Shown here: one piece after another, positions 40,101 through 48,068 of the stretch
How positions within the stretch are numbered: position 1 is the stretch's first letter
Layout: each line of letters starts with the position of its first letter
From: Bacteroidales bacterium
GTDB lineage: Bacteria; Bacteroidota; Bacteroidia; Bacteroidales; F082
Length of the DNA: 57,510 bases
Assembly: GCA_024400195.1 (NCBI GenBank)
Contig: JAKSNC010000011.1
Coordinates: forward strand, 1 to 57,510
Direction: 5' to 3'
Program-made: the position numbers and the translations under genes
The notes under the pieces: model-generated
The model's input: the letters and a program-made list of their open reading frames with translations, nothing else
Told to the model about the DNA's origin: nothing
Databases searched by the model: none

Positions 40101-43100
40101 AAAAATTCATCAGATATTGCATCTTGCGATTTTGTCAAAACAGAAGAATTTGATTATGACGATCATCCAAACAACTGGATTATCAATAGGGTGAAGACGA
40201 AGAAAATATATCAAACCTTAGGCGATGCGTCTCCGATAGGACATTGCGAAAATTATTCTTACAATGATGCGGGACAAAAGCCTTTCCAAATTACTTCTCT
40301 GACGACAAATCCGAATCTTTCCAACGATAAATCCGATCCGTTGTCCATGACTATTTCGTATTCTTACGACAAGGTTGGAAATCTGACTTCTCAAGTCGTG
40401 TCCGCCAATAATGGTAAGGATTCTCGCTCGTTATCATCTGTTTTCGGAGAAGAATATGGCTATCGTTGTCAAACTCAAACTCAAGATCTGATGGGTCGAA
40501 TATCCCAATGTGAGTTCGATAAGGATTATGGATTTCTGACATCAAAAACGGATTTTAACGGCTTTAAAACACTTTGCAGTCAGGATCCCTTCGGCATCAC
40601 GACAAAGCAGATTCTTCCCGACGGATTAGTTGGAACACGTGCTATGCGCTGGGCCAAAAATTCGGAATATGCGCCAGCTAACGCAACATATTATTGCTGG
40701 ACCAAAAATACCGGTGCATACGAGACTATGACATTTTTCCATAAAACAGGACTTGAATTGAGAACTGTCACATTAGACGTATTTGGAACACCAGTCTTCA
40801 TCGATAAAACATACGACGATAATGGAAATGTCATCACGGAATCATTGCCGTATCGCTCTGATGAACAATGTTATCTGAAGAGAAACACATACGATTCATA
40901 TAACAGACCCGTATCTGTTGTTGATGCCAACGGAACAACTACTGAGTACAAATACGACGGATTATCGACAACGACGATTAGCACGTCTTCAGATGGCTCC
41001 GTTCAAAAGCAGACAAGGTTTTTTGATGTGGTGGGTAATATAGTGCAAAGTACTGATAATTCAGGACTTACGGTTTCTTTCAAATATAATAGTGACGGCA
41101 AGGTCGCTTCATCTTTGATTAGTGGAAAGAAAAGTTCGGAAATAACAGTGCAGTATGATCATAACGGAAACAGAACGATGTTCTCGGAGCCCAACTATGG
41201 AAAAATGACTTTCGTTTATGATGCTTTCGGACAATTGCTTGAACAGACTACTCCCAACGGCGTCCATACTGAGTTTGAATATGACAACGAAGGAAAAATG
41301 ACTCGAAAAGTGGAAAGGAATACTAAAAATGGAGAGTCGCATGAAACGCAATGGATTTACGAAGACGCAAAAAACGGCAATTCTCTTCTCAAAAAGATTA
41401 TCTATGATGATTTTCATTCCGTCGAGTATGCCTATAATGACTTGTTGTATCAGACCGCAGTCAAAGAGATAATTGATGGTGAGGAATATGTGACATCTTA
41501 TTTGTATGATGAGGCGGGCAGAATCTCGGAAAAGACATTCCCTTCAGGACTTAAAATACATCAAACATACACAAATGCGGGCTATCTGAGAGGCGTTTAT
41601 GACGATGAAGATAATCTCTTGTGGGAGACAGATGAGACAAATTCATGGGGATATGTTACCGAGGCAAAGCTCGGAAACGGTTTGAATTTATCAATGTCGT
41701 ATTGCTCGCAAACAGGTTACGTCAACAATATAAAGGCTTACAATGACGATGATGTTATTCAAAATCTTGTTTATAGCTATGACGGTTTTAATAATTTGTT
41801 GAGCAGGAAAAAACTGACAGGAAAAAATGTCGTTGAAGACTTTGTTTATGATGATTTGCATCGTCTTGTGGAAATACGCAGAGATGGACATGTCACATGT
41901 TCAATGTCTTATGACCCAACTGGCAATATCTTGGAAAAGGTTGTCGATGGTAAAAGTGTGTTTTTCGATGCCGATTATTCAGGTTCAAAACCGAATGCTA
42001 TTAAATCAGCATCTGTTGATGAACCTGCAATCTTCCCTAATCTTAAAATGGAATATAATACTATTGATAAATTATCACGGCTCTCGCTTGGAAAAGATTG
42101 TGTGTCAATAGAATATGGTGCTGATGGCGAAAGACGGATGATGACATCTTCAATACAAGGTAAAAAAACGATCAAAGTCTATGTCGGAGATTGTGAGTTC
42201 GTAACAGATTGTGATGGAAAAACAACGTCCTACACTTATTTGCAAGGTCCAGATGGTGTTTTTGCAGTCCATGTTATTGAACCGTCAGGAAAAACACACA
42301 TGAACTATGTTCTAAAAGACAATCTTGGTTCTTGGAATGTCATTACTGATGAAAAGGGAACTGTTGTTCAAGAGTTGAGTTTTGACGCTTGGGGTAATAT
42401 TCGTAATGGAGATACATGGTCTGGCAGTTTTGATGGAAATGTTCTGTATGATTACGGTTTCACGGGACACGAACATCTGTACGATTTCGGTGTTGTAAAT
42501 ATGAACGGACGTATCTATGATCCTCAAATGTCGATGATGCTCAGTCCAGATAACAATATGCAGATGCCGGAATGTTCGCAGAACTTTAATCGTTATAGTT
42601 ATTGTCTTAACAATCCGCTTCGCTATAAGGACCCTTCTGGTGAATGGATTGAGGAGCTCATAACAGGCCTCGTCGGTGGTGTTACAAATCTTATCGTTCA
42701 GTATGAAATGGGATACGTCGATGATTTTATAGATGGTTGCGCTGCCTTTGGTGCAGGTTTCGTTAACGGCGCTTTTAGAGGCTGTTTCTCCGAATCTTCA
42801 TGGATAGTTAAGGTTGTCGGTTCTGCAGTCACACGTAGTCTTGTTAGTAATATGAATGATTTTGTTGCTGATTATAAGGGCGATATGAGTGATATTGGAG
42901 ATGACTTGTTCGGAAATTTTATGTTTGATTTGGGTTCTAATTTCGTCAATTATGCTTTTTCGACACCTTTTAAGATAGAAAAAATATATTTTGACCAGAG
43001 CATAAACGAATTCTTTAGCGAAATGCCGGTGATGCACCACGTCGTCAGAACGACATCAGCACATATTGTCGGTAATTTGTGTGCAGGAAGGAGTCCGTTT

Positions 43101-43466
43101 GACAATTTTGGACCGAACTCATTAGGTCTTGATTTTACGATTTTGATACCTTTAGCGAAGGATATATTTTCATACTATTCTGTCCAAGGGGTTTGGAAAA
43201 TCGAAAATCTGTTGAAAAAGATGATAGAGCTTGATGCAAGTGGAACGATTAGGGCAATGATAGACGATGTGTATTTTGACTTGGATTTCGATTTGGCACA
43301 AGTGGAGTTTAATGTTAATGCTGAAAACGAGGTCAATATCAATGCTTTGTCATTTATTACCGAACCGATGCAAAAAGCGGCCAATGCTGTTAATAATTTT
43401 CTGAATAATGTGAGACGTAGTTGTGAATCGTTTAATTATTCTTTGATGCAGTTGGGACGAAAATAG
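37143..43466 (+). CDS. Giant SpvB/FG-GAP/RHS-repeat surface protein
   Basis: 2107 residues. In order: signal peptide (1-19); a 3-coathanger-stack-like segment at about 40-68 (SSILLNPGFDYRAGLGGEME); a SpvB-type domain at about 98-300 (SVPIQMPDGIGGLKPQIAV, GLLGWGWNLSGLS); six FG-GAP/VCBS calcium-type motifs at about 400-690 (DFNGDGYSDVAL, DFDGDGRTELLL and others); many YD repeats at about 1090-1770; the RHS core at about 1778-1833 (VNMNGRIYDPQMSMMLSPDN, NPLRYKDPSGEW); and a 275-residue unique C-terminus. The layout resembles TcB/TcC shells and RHS toxins, where YD repeats form a cage around the C-terminal domain. No T9SS domain and no known toxin domain are visible. The codons are AT-rich compared with flanking genes. 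No immunity-like gene follows; argS is next. Confidence 0.88.
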   Translation: MRKILLFTLSLMAFGVQGQEVVSGTDIVMSDSHQSGGHYQYEATSSILLNPGFDYRAGLGGEMELRINRYGMVTPDDGLLSVGGTTAGFAGGVVGSLPGTLDVSSTGAACYSVPIQMPDGIGGLKPQIAVIYNNQSGNGLLGWGWNLSGLSSVTRVGAGNYFDGFNSAVSLDDNYYAIDGKRLLFCYNANGNAYYKTEMDEMQRIVAKNVSGQAPASFEVWHDDGTIWEYGATEHSRIEAQNSSKILSWMLNRIYDRNGNEILFDYYENNAAGECYIDNILYSGNTQSNVPFAFKVLFQYDNNREDDSFKYVSNSVVRMRRLLKGVVISNLSTGNELYKYMFTYASPANNQFGLYHRLTNIAFKAGDMALRDTKIIWNKKSSHYPDSYLCYDLDKNVFNKMPFIGDFNGDGYSDVALVPYKYQDEYNEDVCVEVYFNDRNGGFEPTARTSIPASRSLNWVYVLDFNGDNLHDLLLMNVSDDETEFVFYKNKGNGDFVKINEYSYGKQMVVLIGDFLGKGREDALALECSDGFVSPRYYEYSGESVVCNKYPISGSFSDGDFVPADFDGDGRTELLLAASQKSYLYKVNFNSVQSKYCFNVIREDDRLIKGCHMFPGDFNGDGMADMLYYGVYDWWNIMFGTGNGFSEKYPASNNNLLSYVMLSPTDMYSYSLQNYSTPTVTLRVSDFDGDGVSDIAVIKNTGGNYYYTMGFKPYITDASKINFRFVTRYYFPGETAHQFVHIGNFLGKENTSFLCTVKKNPAPSTHAKIVSLNPHSACYSVERIVDGLGNAIGLRYGYLMPSKNTTSSFYSFVGKDFGNGIVSRTMPVRALRADTSFNVNGKPVVRQYEYENILYHPMNKGFIGFESKTIRTFVNNVLKDKQVATSEVETMGENLMALPKESKAYVGENQQIANVKYTYRKYVCDKNDKVVYPVLVKQVKTEYDLDVVGKFLKNEISEKECVTDNGQDTKYSEYVSLTKSLFGLTSKNSSDIASCDFVKTEEFDYDDHPNNWIINRVKTKKIYQTLGDASPIGHCENYSYNDAGQKPFQITSLTTNPNLSNDKSDPLSMTISYSYDKVGNLTSQVVSANNGKDSRSLSSVFGEEYGYRCQTQTQDLMGRISQCEFDKDYGFLTSKTDFNGFKTLCSQDPFGITTKQILPDGLVGTRAMRWAKNSEYAPANATYYCWTKNTGAYETMTFFHKTGLELRTVTLDVFGTPVFIDKTYDDNGNVITESLPYRSDEQCYLKRNTYDSYNRPVSVVDANGTTTEYKYDGLSTTTISTSSDGSVQKQTRFFDVVGNIVQSTDNSGLTVSFKYNSDGKVASSLISGKKSSEITVQYDHNGNRTMFSEPNYGKMTFVYDAFGQLLEQTTPNGVHTEFEYDNEGKMTRKVERNTKNGESHETQWIYEDAKNGNSLLKKIIYDDFHSVEYAYNDLLYQTAVKEIIDGEEYVTSYLYDEAGRISEKTFPSGLKIHQTYTNAGYLRGVYDDEDNLLWETDETNSWGYVTEAKLGNGLNLSMSYCSQTGYVNNIKAYNDDDVIQNLVYSYDGFNNLLSRKKLTGKNVVEDFVYDDLHRLVEIRRDGHVTCSMSYDPTGNILEKVVDGKSVFFDADYSGSKPNAIKSASVDEPAIFPNLKMEYNTIDKLSRLSLGKDCVSIEYGADGERRMMTSSIQGKKTIKVYVGDCEFVTDCDGKTTSYTYLQGPDGVFAVHVIEPSGKTHMNYVLKDNLGSWNVITDEKGTVVQELSFDAWGNIRNGDTWSGSFDGNVLYDYGFTGHEHLYDFGVVNMNGRIYDPQMSMMLSPDNNMQMPECSQNFNRYSYCLNNPLRYKDPSGEWIEELITGLVGGVTNLIVQYEMGYVDDFIDGCAAFGAGFVNGAFRGCFSESSWIVKVVGSAVTRSLVSNMNDFVADYKGDMSDIGDDLFGNFMFDLGSNFVNYAFSTPFKIEKIYFDQSINEFFSEMPVMHHVVRTTSAHIVGNLCAGRSPFDNFGPNSLGLDFTILIPLAKDIFSYYSVQGVWKIENLLKKMIELDASGTIRAMIDDVYFDLDFDLAQVEFNVNAENEVNINALSFITEPMQKAANAVNNFLNNVRRSCESFNYSLMQLGRK

Positions 43467-43488
43467 AAAGAAAAGGTCATTTTTTTCT

Positions 43489-43496
43489 TATCTTTG
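43489..43496 (+). promoter_or_regulatory. -7 box for argS
   Basis: TATCTTTG, 19 bases before ATG 43516. Confidence 0.65.
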
Positions 43497-43515
43497 CGCA
43501 AAATTATTGTTGAAT

Positions 43516-45327
43516 ATGTTAGAAGATTTGTTAAGAGATTTGTTTGTTGAAGGGTTCAAAAAAAAGTACGGAGTGGAACCTTTGTTGAAGGCTGTTAGTT
43601 TTCAAAAGACACGTCCTGAGTTTGAAGGAGATTTTACAATTGTGTTGTTCCCTTTTGTGAAGCTTGCCGGACAACGTCCTGAAATTCTTGCAGACGAAAT
43701 GGGAAGCATAATGATGAACGAATGCGACTTTATTTCAAAATATAATGTCGTAAAGGGATTCTTGAATATTTCTATTTCAGACAAATATTGGATTTCGTTC
43801 TTTGAACAGAATTATAAGGATGATAAATTTGGACACAAGCCGGTCGTAGGAGCTCCCGTCGTAGTGGAATATTCGTCACCTAATACAAATAAACCTTTGC
43901 ATCTCGGGCACATTCGCAATAATTTGCTTGGATGGAGTGTCTCGGAGATTTTGAAGGCAAATGGAGAAAACGTTGTAAGGGTGAATCTTGTAAATGATAG
44001 GGGAATTCATATCTGCAAAAGTATGATAGCCTGGCAGAAATGGGGCAATGGATGTACGCCGGAATCAACGGGGAAAAAGGGCGATCATTTGATAGGCGAT
44101 TTTTATGTGATGTTTGATAAACATTTTAAAGCCGAAGTGAAAAGTTTTCTTCCTACAGATTTTGACACACTTGACGAAGATGCCAAGGATAAAGCCGTTG
44201 CTACAGCCGAAGAGCAGTCACCATTGATGCGTGAGACACGTGAGATGCTTCGTAAGTGGGAGTCTGGAGATAAAGAAGTGAGGAGTTTGTGGGAAATGAT
44301 GAATAGTTGGGTCTATGACGGATTTGATGTGACATATAGGCGTCTCGGTATATCTTTCGACAAAATTTACTATGAATCACAGACTTACTTGCTTGGAAAA
44401 AGTATTGTCATGGATGGCCTCGCCAAGAAAGTTCTTTATCAACGTGATGATAACTCTGTTTGGTGCGACTTGCGCGATGACGGACTTGATGAAAAATTAT
44501 TGCTTCGTAGAGACGGTACCTCTGTCTATATGACACAGGATCTTGGAACTGCGCGACTTCGTTATAATGAATACAAACCGAAAAAATTGATTTACGTTGT
44601 CGGAAATGAGCAGAATTATCATTTTGATGTCTTGAAACGCGTACTTATTCGTCTTGGTTACGAGTGGGGAAGTGATATTGAACATCTGTCTTATGGTATG
44701 GTGGAATTGCCGTCTGGAAAGATGAAGTCTCGTGAAGGGACTGTTGTTGACGCAGATGATTTGATGGATGAGATGACGGAGACAGCCAAATCCGTTTCTG
44801 AAGAACTCGGTAAGGCAAATGATCTGACACCTGAACAGGCTGAAAATCTGTATCGGATGATTGGTCTCGGAGCCCTTAAATACTTTATTTTGAAGGTGGA
44901 TCCTAAAAAGACGATGTTGTTTGATCCGAAAGAGTCGATTGATTTTAACGGAAATACAGGTCCTTTCGTTCAATATACGCACGCAAGAATTTGTTCTGTG
45001 TTACGCAAGGCTTCTGAAAGCGGCTTCGCTGTGCCGGACAAAGTCGAAATCGTAGATTTGATGCCTTTGGAAAAGAATCTGCTTCTGAATATTTATGGTT
45101 GGCCGTCTGTTCTTGAACAAGCGGCAATAAACAGGAGTCCGGCAATGATCGCCAATTATATTTACGAACTTGCCAAGGATTTCAACCAGTTCTATCAAGG
45201 ATGCAGCATACTTAGAGAAGAATGTTTAGAGAGACGAAACTTCCGTCTGCAACTCGCCGCTATGACAGCGCGGTTGTTGCGAAATGCTTCAGGCCTCCTC
45301 GGAATCGAAATGCCGGAAAGAATGTAA
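43516..45327 (+). CDS. argS: ArgS, arginine-tRNA ligase
   Basis: 603 residues. Class I synthetase charging tRNA-Arg. The N-terminal Add-1 domain recognises the tRNA D-loop (EFEGDFTIVLFP). The HIGH motif appears as KPLHLGHIRNN near residue 125, and the KMSKS-like motif as GKMKSREGTVV near 400. The C-terminal anticodon-binding DALR domain ends the protein (YELAKDFNQFYQ). ATG 43516 is chosen, following the promoter; TTG codons at 43507 and 43510 are alternatives. Confidence 0.96.
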   Translation: MLEDLLRDLFVEGFKKKYGVEPLLKAVSFQKTRPEFEGDFTIVLFPFVKLAGQRPEILADEMGSIMMNECDFISKYNVVKGFLNISISDKYWISFFEQNYKDDKFGHKPVVGAPVVVEYSSPNTNKPLHLGHIRNNLLGWSVSEILKANGENVVRVNLVNDRGIHICKSMIAWQKWGNGCTPESTGKKGDHLIGDFYVMFDKHFKAEVKSFLPTDFDTLDEDAKDKAVATAEEQSPLMRETREMLRKWESGDKEVRSLWEMMNSWVYDGFDVTYRRLGISFDKIYYESQTYLLGKSIVMDGLAKKVLYQRDDNSVWCDLRDDGLDEKLLLRRDGTSVYMTQDLGTARLRYNEYKPKKLIYVVGNEQNYHFDVLKRVLIRLGYEWGSDIEHLSYGMVELPSGKMKSREGTVVDADDLMDEMTETAKSVSEELGKANDLTPEQAENLYRMIGLGALKYFILKVDPKKTMLFDPKESIDFNGNTGPFVQYTHARICSVLRKASESGFAVPDKVEIVDLMPLEKNLLLNIYGWPSVLEQAAINRSPAMIANYIYELAKDFNQFYQGCSILREECLERRNFRLQLAAMTARLLRNASGLLGIEMPERM

Positions 45328-45337
45328 ATCCTTTGTT

Positions 45338-46063
45338 ATGAATGTCTTTTATCTGCCAGATGCTCAAGAGGGAAGCGTTGTCCTTCCAGAAGAAGAATCG
45401 AAACATTGCGTGAGAGTTTTGCGTATGGAAGTCGGTGACGGATTTCTCGTTTCTGACGGGAAAGGCTTCATTTATGATGCGACACTCGAGATACCGAATC
45501 CTAAAAAAGCAGTTGTCAATTTGTCGAACAAGCGCAACGGCTATGATCATTGGCCTTTCAGGTTGGAAATAGCCGTTGCGCCGACAAAGCTTAACGAGCG
45601 CATCGAATGGTTTGTTGAGAAAGCTACAGAAATAGGTATAGATAAAATACACTTCTTCACGTCTTTTCATTCCGAACGACGCGCCATCAATGTGGAACGT
45701 TTCAGAAAAATCGCCGTCTCCGCTTTGAAACAGTCAATGAAGTCTAGACTTCCCGAAATTGATGATATAGTTCCGTTAGAAAAACTCGTGAAAAAGCCTT
45801 TCAACGGAGATAAATATATCGCATGGATCGATGATGATGTGAATGATAATCTGTGCGATGTTTATAAAAAAGGCTCTGACGCCTTGATTCTCATCGGGCC
45901 AGAAGGCGACTTCAGCCTTGAAGAAGCGAACCTTGCAATAACTAACGGATTTAAACCGGTCAGCCTCGGCAATGCGCGTCTCCGTACTGAAACCGCAGCC
46001 CTCGCAGCCTGCTTTACCGTTCAATTAAAAAATCAAATCCAGCCCTCAGACTTTAGACCTTAG
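45338..46063 (+). CDS. rsmE: RsmE, 16S rRNA (uracil-1498-N3)-methyltransferase
   Basis: 241 residues. SPOUT methyltransferase that uses SAM to modify U1498 of 16S rRNA. An N-terminal PUA-like domain (EESKHCVRVLRMEVGDGFLVSDGKG) precedes the trefoil-knot domain with ALILIGPEGDFSLEEA and SLGNARLRTETAA. ATG 45338 lies 10 bases after the argS stop; 18 earlier codons in frame overlap argS. A heptad repeat covers its last codons and stop. Confidence 0.94.
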   Translation: MNVFYLPDAQEGSVVLPEEESKHCVRVLRMEVGDGFLVSDGKGFIYDATLEIPNPKKAVVNLSNKRNGYDHWPFRLEIAVAPTKLNERIEWFVEKATEIGIDKIHFFTSFHSERRAINVERFRKIAVSALKQSMKSRLPEIDDIVPLEKLVKKPFNGDKYIAWIDDDVNDNLCDVYKKGSDALILIGPEGDFSLEEANLAITNGFKPVSLGNARLRTETAALAACFTVQLKNQIQPSDFRP

Positions 46064-46079
46064 CCCTTAAACTAACTAT
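46045..46079. repeat. Degenerate heptanucleotide repeat at the end of rsmE
   Basis: Five 7-base units near CCTTAGA (46045-46051, 52-58, 59-65, 66-72, 73-79; the last is the weakest). They span the rsmE stop codon and fill most of the gap to the DUF4159 gene. Confidence 0.6.
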
Positions 46080-46087
46080 TCAAAAAT

Positions 46088-46747
46088 ATGAAACCTAAAA
46101 AAATATTGCTGCTTTTTCTCGCTTTGTACTTTCTGCAAATTTGCTGCTATTCTCAACAGGTGCAGATAGCCCTTCTGAAATACAAAGGTGGTGGCGACTG
46201 GTACTCAAACCCGACTTCGCTTCCTAATCTTATCGCTTTCTGCAATTCCAATATCAAAACGGATATAAACCCAATGCCGGCAACGGTTCAGCCCGACAGC
46301 CCAGACATCTTTAATTATCCGTTCATCCATGCTACCGGACACGGCAATGTCGTCTTTAGCGATTATGAGGCGGCAAATCTTAGGAACTACCTTGTCGGAG
46401 GCGGATTCCTTCATGTTGATGACAACTATGGCATTAAAGATTACGTGATGAAACAGATGAAAAAAGTTTTCCCGGAACTCGAATGGGTTGAGCTTCCGTA
46501 TTCGCACAGCATCTTTTCACAACATTATGTATTTGCCGACGGCTTGCCAAAGATCCATGAACATGACTCGAAACGCCCACAGGCTTTTGCAATGTTTTAT
46601 GAAGGTCGTATGGTGTGCCTCTTTACTTATGAATGTGACCTCGGAGACGGATGGGAAGACCAGCGTGTGCATAATGATTCCGACGAAGTTAGACTGAAGG
46701 CATTGAAAATGGGCGCAAACATAATTGAATATGTCTTCTCCAACTAA
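46088..46747 (+). CDS. DUF4159 exported protein
   Basis: 219 residues. Signal peptide (LLLFLALYFLQICCYSQQ), then DUF4159 hallmarks: KYKGGGDWYSNPTSLPNL, FPFIHATGHGN-like (here YPFIHATGHGNVVFSD), LRNYLVGGGFLHVDDNYG and LPYSHSIF. The fold resembles a glutamine-amidotransferase-like or flavodoxin-like domain of unknown function. Predicted periplasmic. Its end overlaps the zinc-ribbon gene by 17 bases. Confidence 0.85.
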   Translation: MKPKKILLLFLALYFLQICCYSQQVQIALLKYKGGGDWYSNPTSLPNLIAFCNSNIKTDINPMPATVQPDSPDIFNYPFIHATGHGNVVFSDYEAANLRNYLVGGGFLHVDDNYGIKDYVMKQMKKVFPELEWVELPYSHSIFSQHYVFADGLPKIHEHDSKRPQAFAMFYEGRMVCLFTYECDLGDGWEDQRVHNDSDEVRLKALKMGANIIEYVFSN

Positions 46748-47108
46748 TCCTGTAAAACGCTGCGCTTTCTGTGGTGCTCCGCTTAGACCCGGCAGAACGG
46801 ATAAACGCTACTGCGATGATTTGTGCCGTAATAACCACCGCTATGCCCTCGTCGGCAAACGCTCAAACCTGATGTGCAGGATAAATGCGCAATTGACTCG
46901 TAATCACAAAATCCTTCTGTCGTTTCTGACAAGTAAAACAAAGGCAGATAAAACTTCTCTTGTGAAAAATGATTTTGATTTTTCCTGCTTCACAAGTGTC
47001 TATAAAACTCATCAGGGTAGGGAATATGTAGTCGTTTACGACATCGCTTACTGCATTTTAGATGATGAGACTGTTAAAATCGTCAGATTCTGTGATGAAG
47101 ATGATTGA
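46731..47108 (+). CDS. Small zinc-ribbon protein, function unknown
   Basis: 125 residues. The N-terminus carries a four-cysteine zinc ribbon (CAFCGAPLRPG, then YCDDLCRNNHR) followed by a basic stretch and a C-terminal mixed segment ending in acidic residues. It resembles short cytosolic zinc-ribbon proteins found widely in Bacteroidota next to envelope genes; the role is unknown. ATG 46731 is used; a TTG two codons earlier is possible. It overlaps the DUF4159 gene. Confidence 0.75.
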   Translation: MSSPTNPVKRCAFCGAPLRPGRTDKRYCDDLCRNNHRYALVGKRSNLMCRINAQLTRNHKILLSFLTSKTKADKTSLVKNDFDFSCFTSVYKTHQGREYVVVYDIAYCILDDETVKIVRFCDEDD

Positions 47109-47144
47109 AGTTGAATAAAAATAGGCGTATAGGTCAAAACAAAT

Positions 47145-47204
47145 GAGCCATGTACGGTTTAAGTGATGCGATACCCCATCGGCGAACACATAAGAAGGGT
47201 GGGG
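47145..47204 (+). other. Structured intergenic stretch of unknown origin
   Basis: The 137-base gap after the zinc-ribbon gene contains GAGCCATGTACGGTTT (47145-47160), which recalls part of group II intron domain V, and a 7-bp stem (47174-47180 with 47198-47204). No reverse transcriptase or other intron domain is nearby. Confidence 0.25.
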
Positions 47205-47245
47205 AAGGCGTTTTACAAAGCTGAGCAAATCCCTCTGTTACACAT

Positions 47246-47488
47246 CTAATGTGTTGCCTCCATTACAATTATAAAAACAAGCAGTAACCATAATATACAC
47301 CATAGTATCTTCGTGATTTTCCATGCAACCGGATGTTCTTCATCCTGTTTTTTTATGAATGGAAAAACAAGAAATGCTATCAAGACTATCAGTGCCTTGA
47401 CTGATAATTTCCCGATTTCTACCAACAAGACCACAATCCCGTATATCAAACAGACTGATATGATGGTGAGTATTATAGTGGTTATCAT
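47246..47488 (-). CDS. Small two- or three-helix membrane protein
   Basis: 80 residues, mostly hydrophobic: helices at about 3-26, 28-45 and 58-76, with a charged loop KKQDEEHPVAWK between the second and third. No family recognised. A consensus -7 box (47508-47515) lies 20 bases before the ATG, which supports a real gene. It is downstream of the HIRAN gene on the same strand. Confidence 0.55.
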   Translation of the reverse strand: MITTIILTIISVCLIYGIVVLLVEIGKLSVKALIVLIAFLVFPFIKKQDEEHPVAWKITKILWCILWLLLVFIIVMEATH

Positions 47489-47507
47489 ATTATCAACTTT
47501 TCCCGTG

Positions 47508-47515
47508 CAAAAATA
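47508..47515 (-). promoter_or_regulatory. -7 box for the small membrane protein
   Basis: TATTTTTG on the minus strand, 19 bases before ATG 47488. Confidence 0.55.
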
Positions 47516-47593
47516 CGGATGATATTTTCACACAAAGCCTTGAAGTTTTGTGCCGCTTCTGTGGTTCTCAGGTGGAAATATCTTGACGTGTTT

Positions 47594-47962
47594 TTATTTC
47601 GCCGCTTCGTTTTTCTTGATCCTTAATGACATACGGATTTGTTCTTCATAGTGAGCAAGTGGATTGATTTGCGAGATGCGGCATTCGAAAATGTCGTCCC
47701 AGCCCATGTCGAGCAGCGCAGCGATGGTGCGGTTTTGCGCTGCGGGGATGTAACCTAAGTGATATTCAACTGGTTCGTTGTTCTCATCCACGCTTCCGTC
47801 GCTGTATATGACGGCAACGGCGTTCTTGTCGTAGCGGTTGTCAGGCTCCCTGCGAAGCTCAAGCAACGTCCCGACATGTAGTTCTTCCCAGACTTCATCT
47901 GCATCGTGATACTGGCGGCCTGCGAGGTGGCACTCTTTGTAATATAACTTTTTTGCGATCAT
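47594..47962 (-). CDS. Stand-alone HIRAN domain protein
   Basis: 122 residues, almost entirely one HIRAN domain: GTLLELRREPDNRYDKNAVAVIY, then YHLGYIPAAQNRTIAALLDMG. In eukaryotic HLTF/Rad5 this domain binds single-stranded 3' DNA ends; bacterial stand-alone copies are poorly understood. No helicase or nuclease domain is attached. The adjacent WYL regulator gene and the inverted repeat in its promoter suggest regulated expression, possibly linked to DNA damage or defence. Confidence 0.82.
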   Translation of the reverse strand: MIAKKLYYKECHLAGRQYHDADEVWEELHVGTLLELRREPDNRYDKNAVAVIYSDGSVDENNEPVEYHLGYIPAAQNRTIAALLDMGWDDIFECRISQINPLAHYEEQIRMSLRIKKNEAAK

Positions 47963-48000
47963 AGTTAAAAGGTTTTAAAGTGTTTCAAATAATTACGATG

Positions 48001-48008
48001 CAAAAATA
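48001..48008 (-). promoter_or_regulatory. -7 box for the HIRAN gene
   Basis: TATTTTTG on the minus strand, 38 bases before ATG 47962. Confidence 0.6.
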
Positions 48009-48012
48009 GAGA

Positions 48013-48041
48013 CAGGTTGTCCCAAATCGTGGTACAACCTG
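48013..48041. promoter_or_regulatory. Inverted repeat over the -33 region of the HIRAN promoter
   Basis: Arms 48013-48023 and 48031-48041 match at 10 of 11 positions around a 7-base centre. The repeat covers the -33 position relative to the box at 48001-48008 and lies just after the WYL gene. Likely an operator, with the WYL protein as first candidate. Confidence 0.55.
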
Positions 48042-48068
48042 AAAAAATTTTTATGCTGTTTGAGATTT

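Noticed and set aside
48013-48041. Inverted repeat as terminator of the WYL gene
   Set aside because: On the minus strand no T run follows the stem, and the repeat sits over the -33 position of the next promoter, so an operator fits better.
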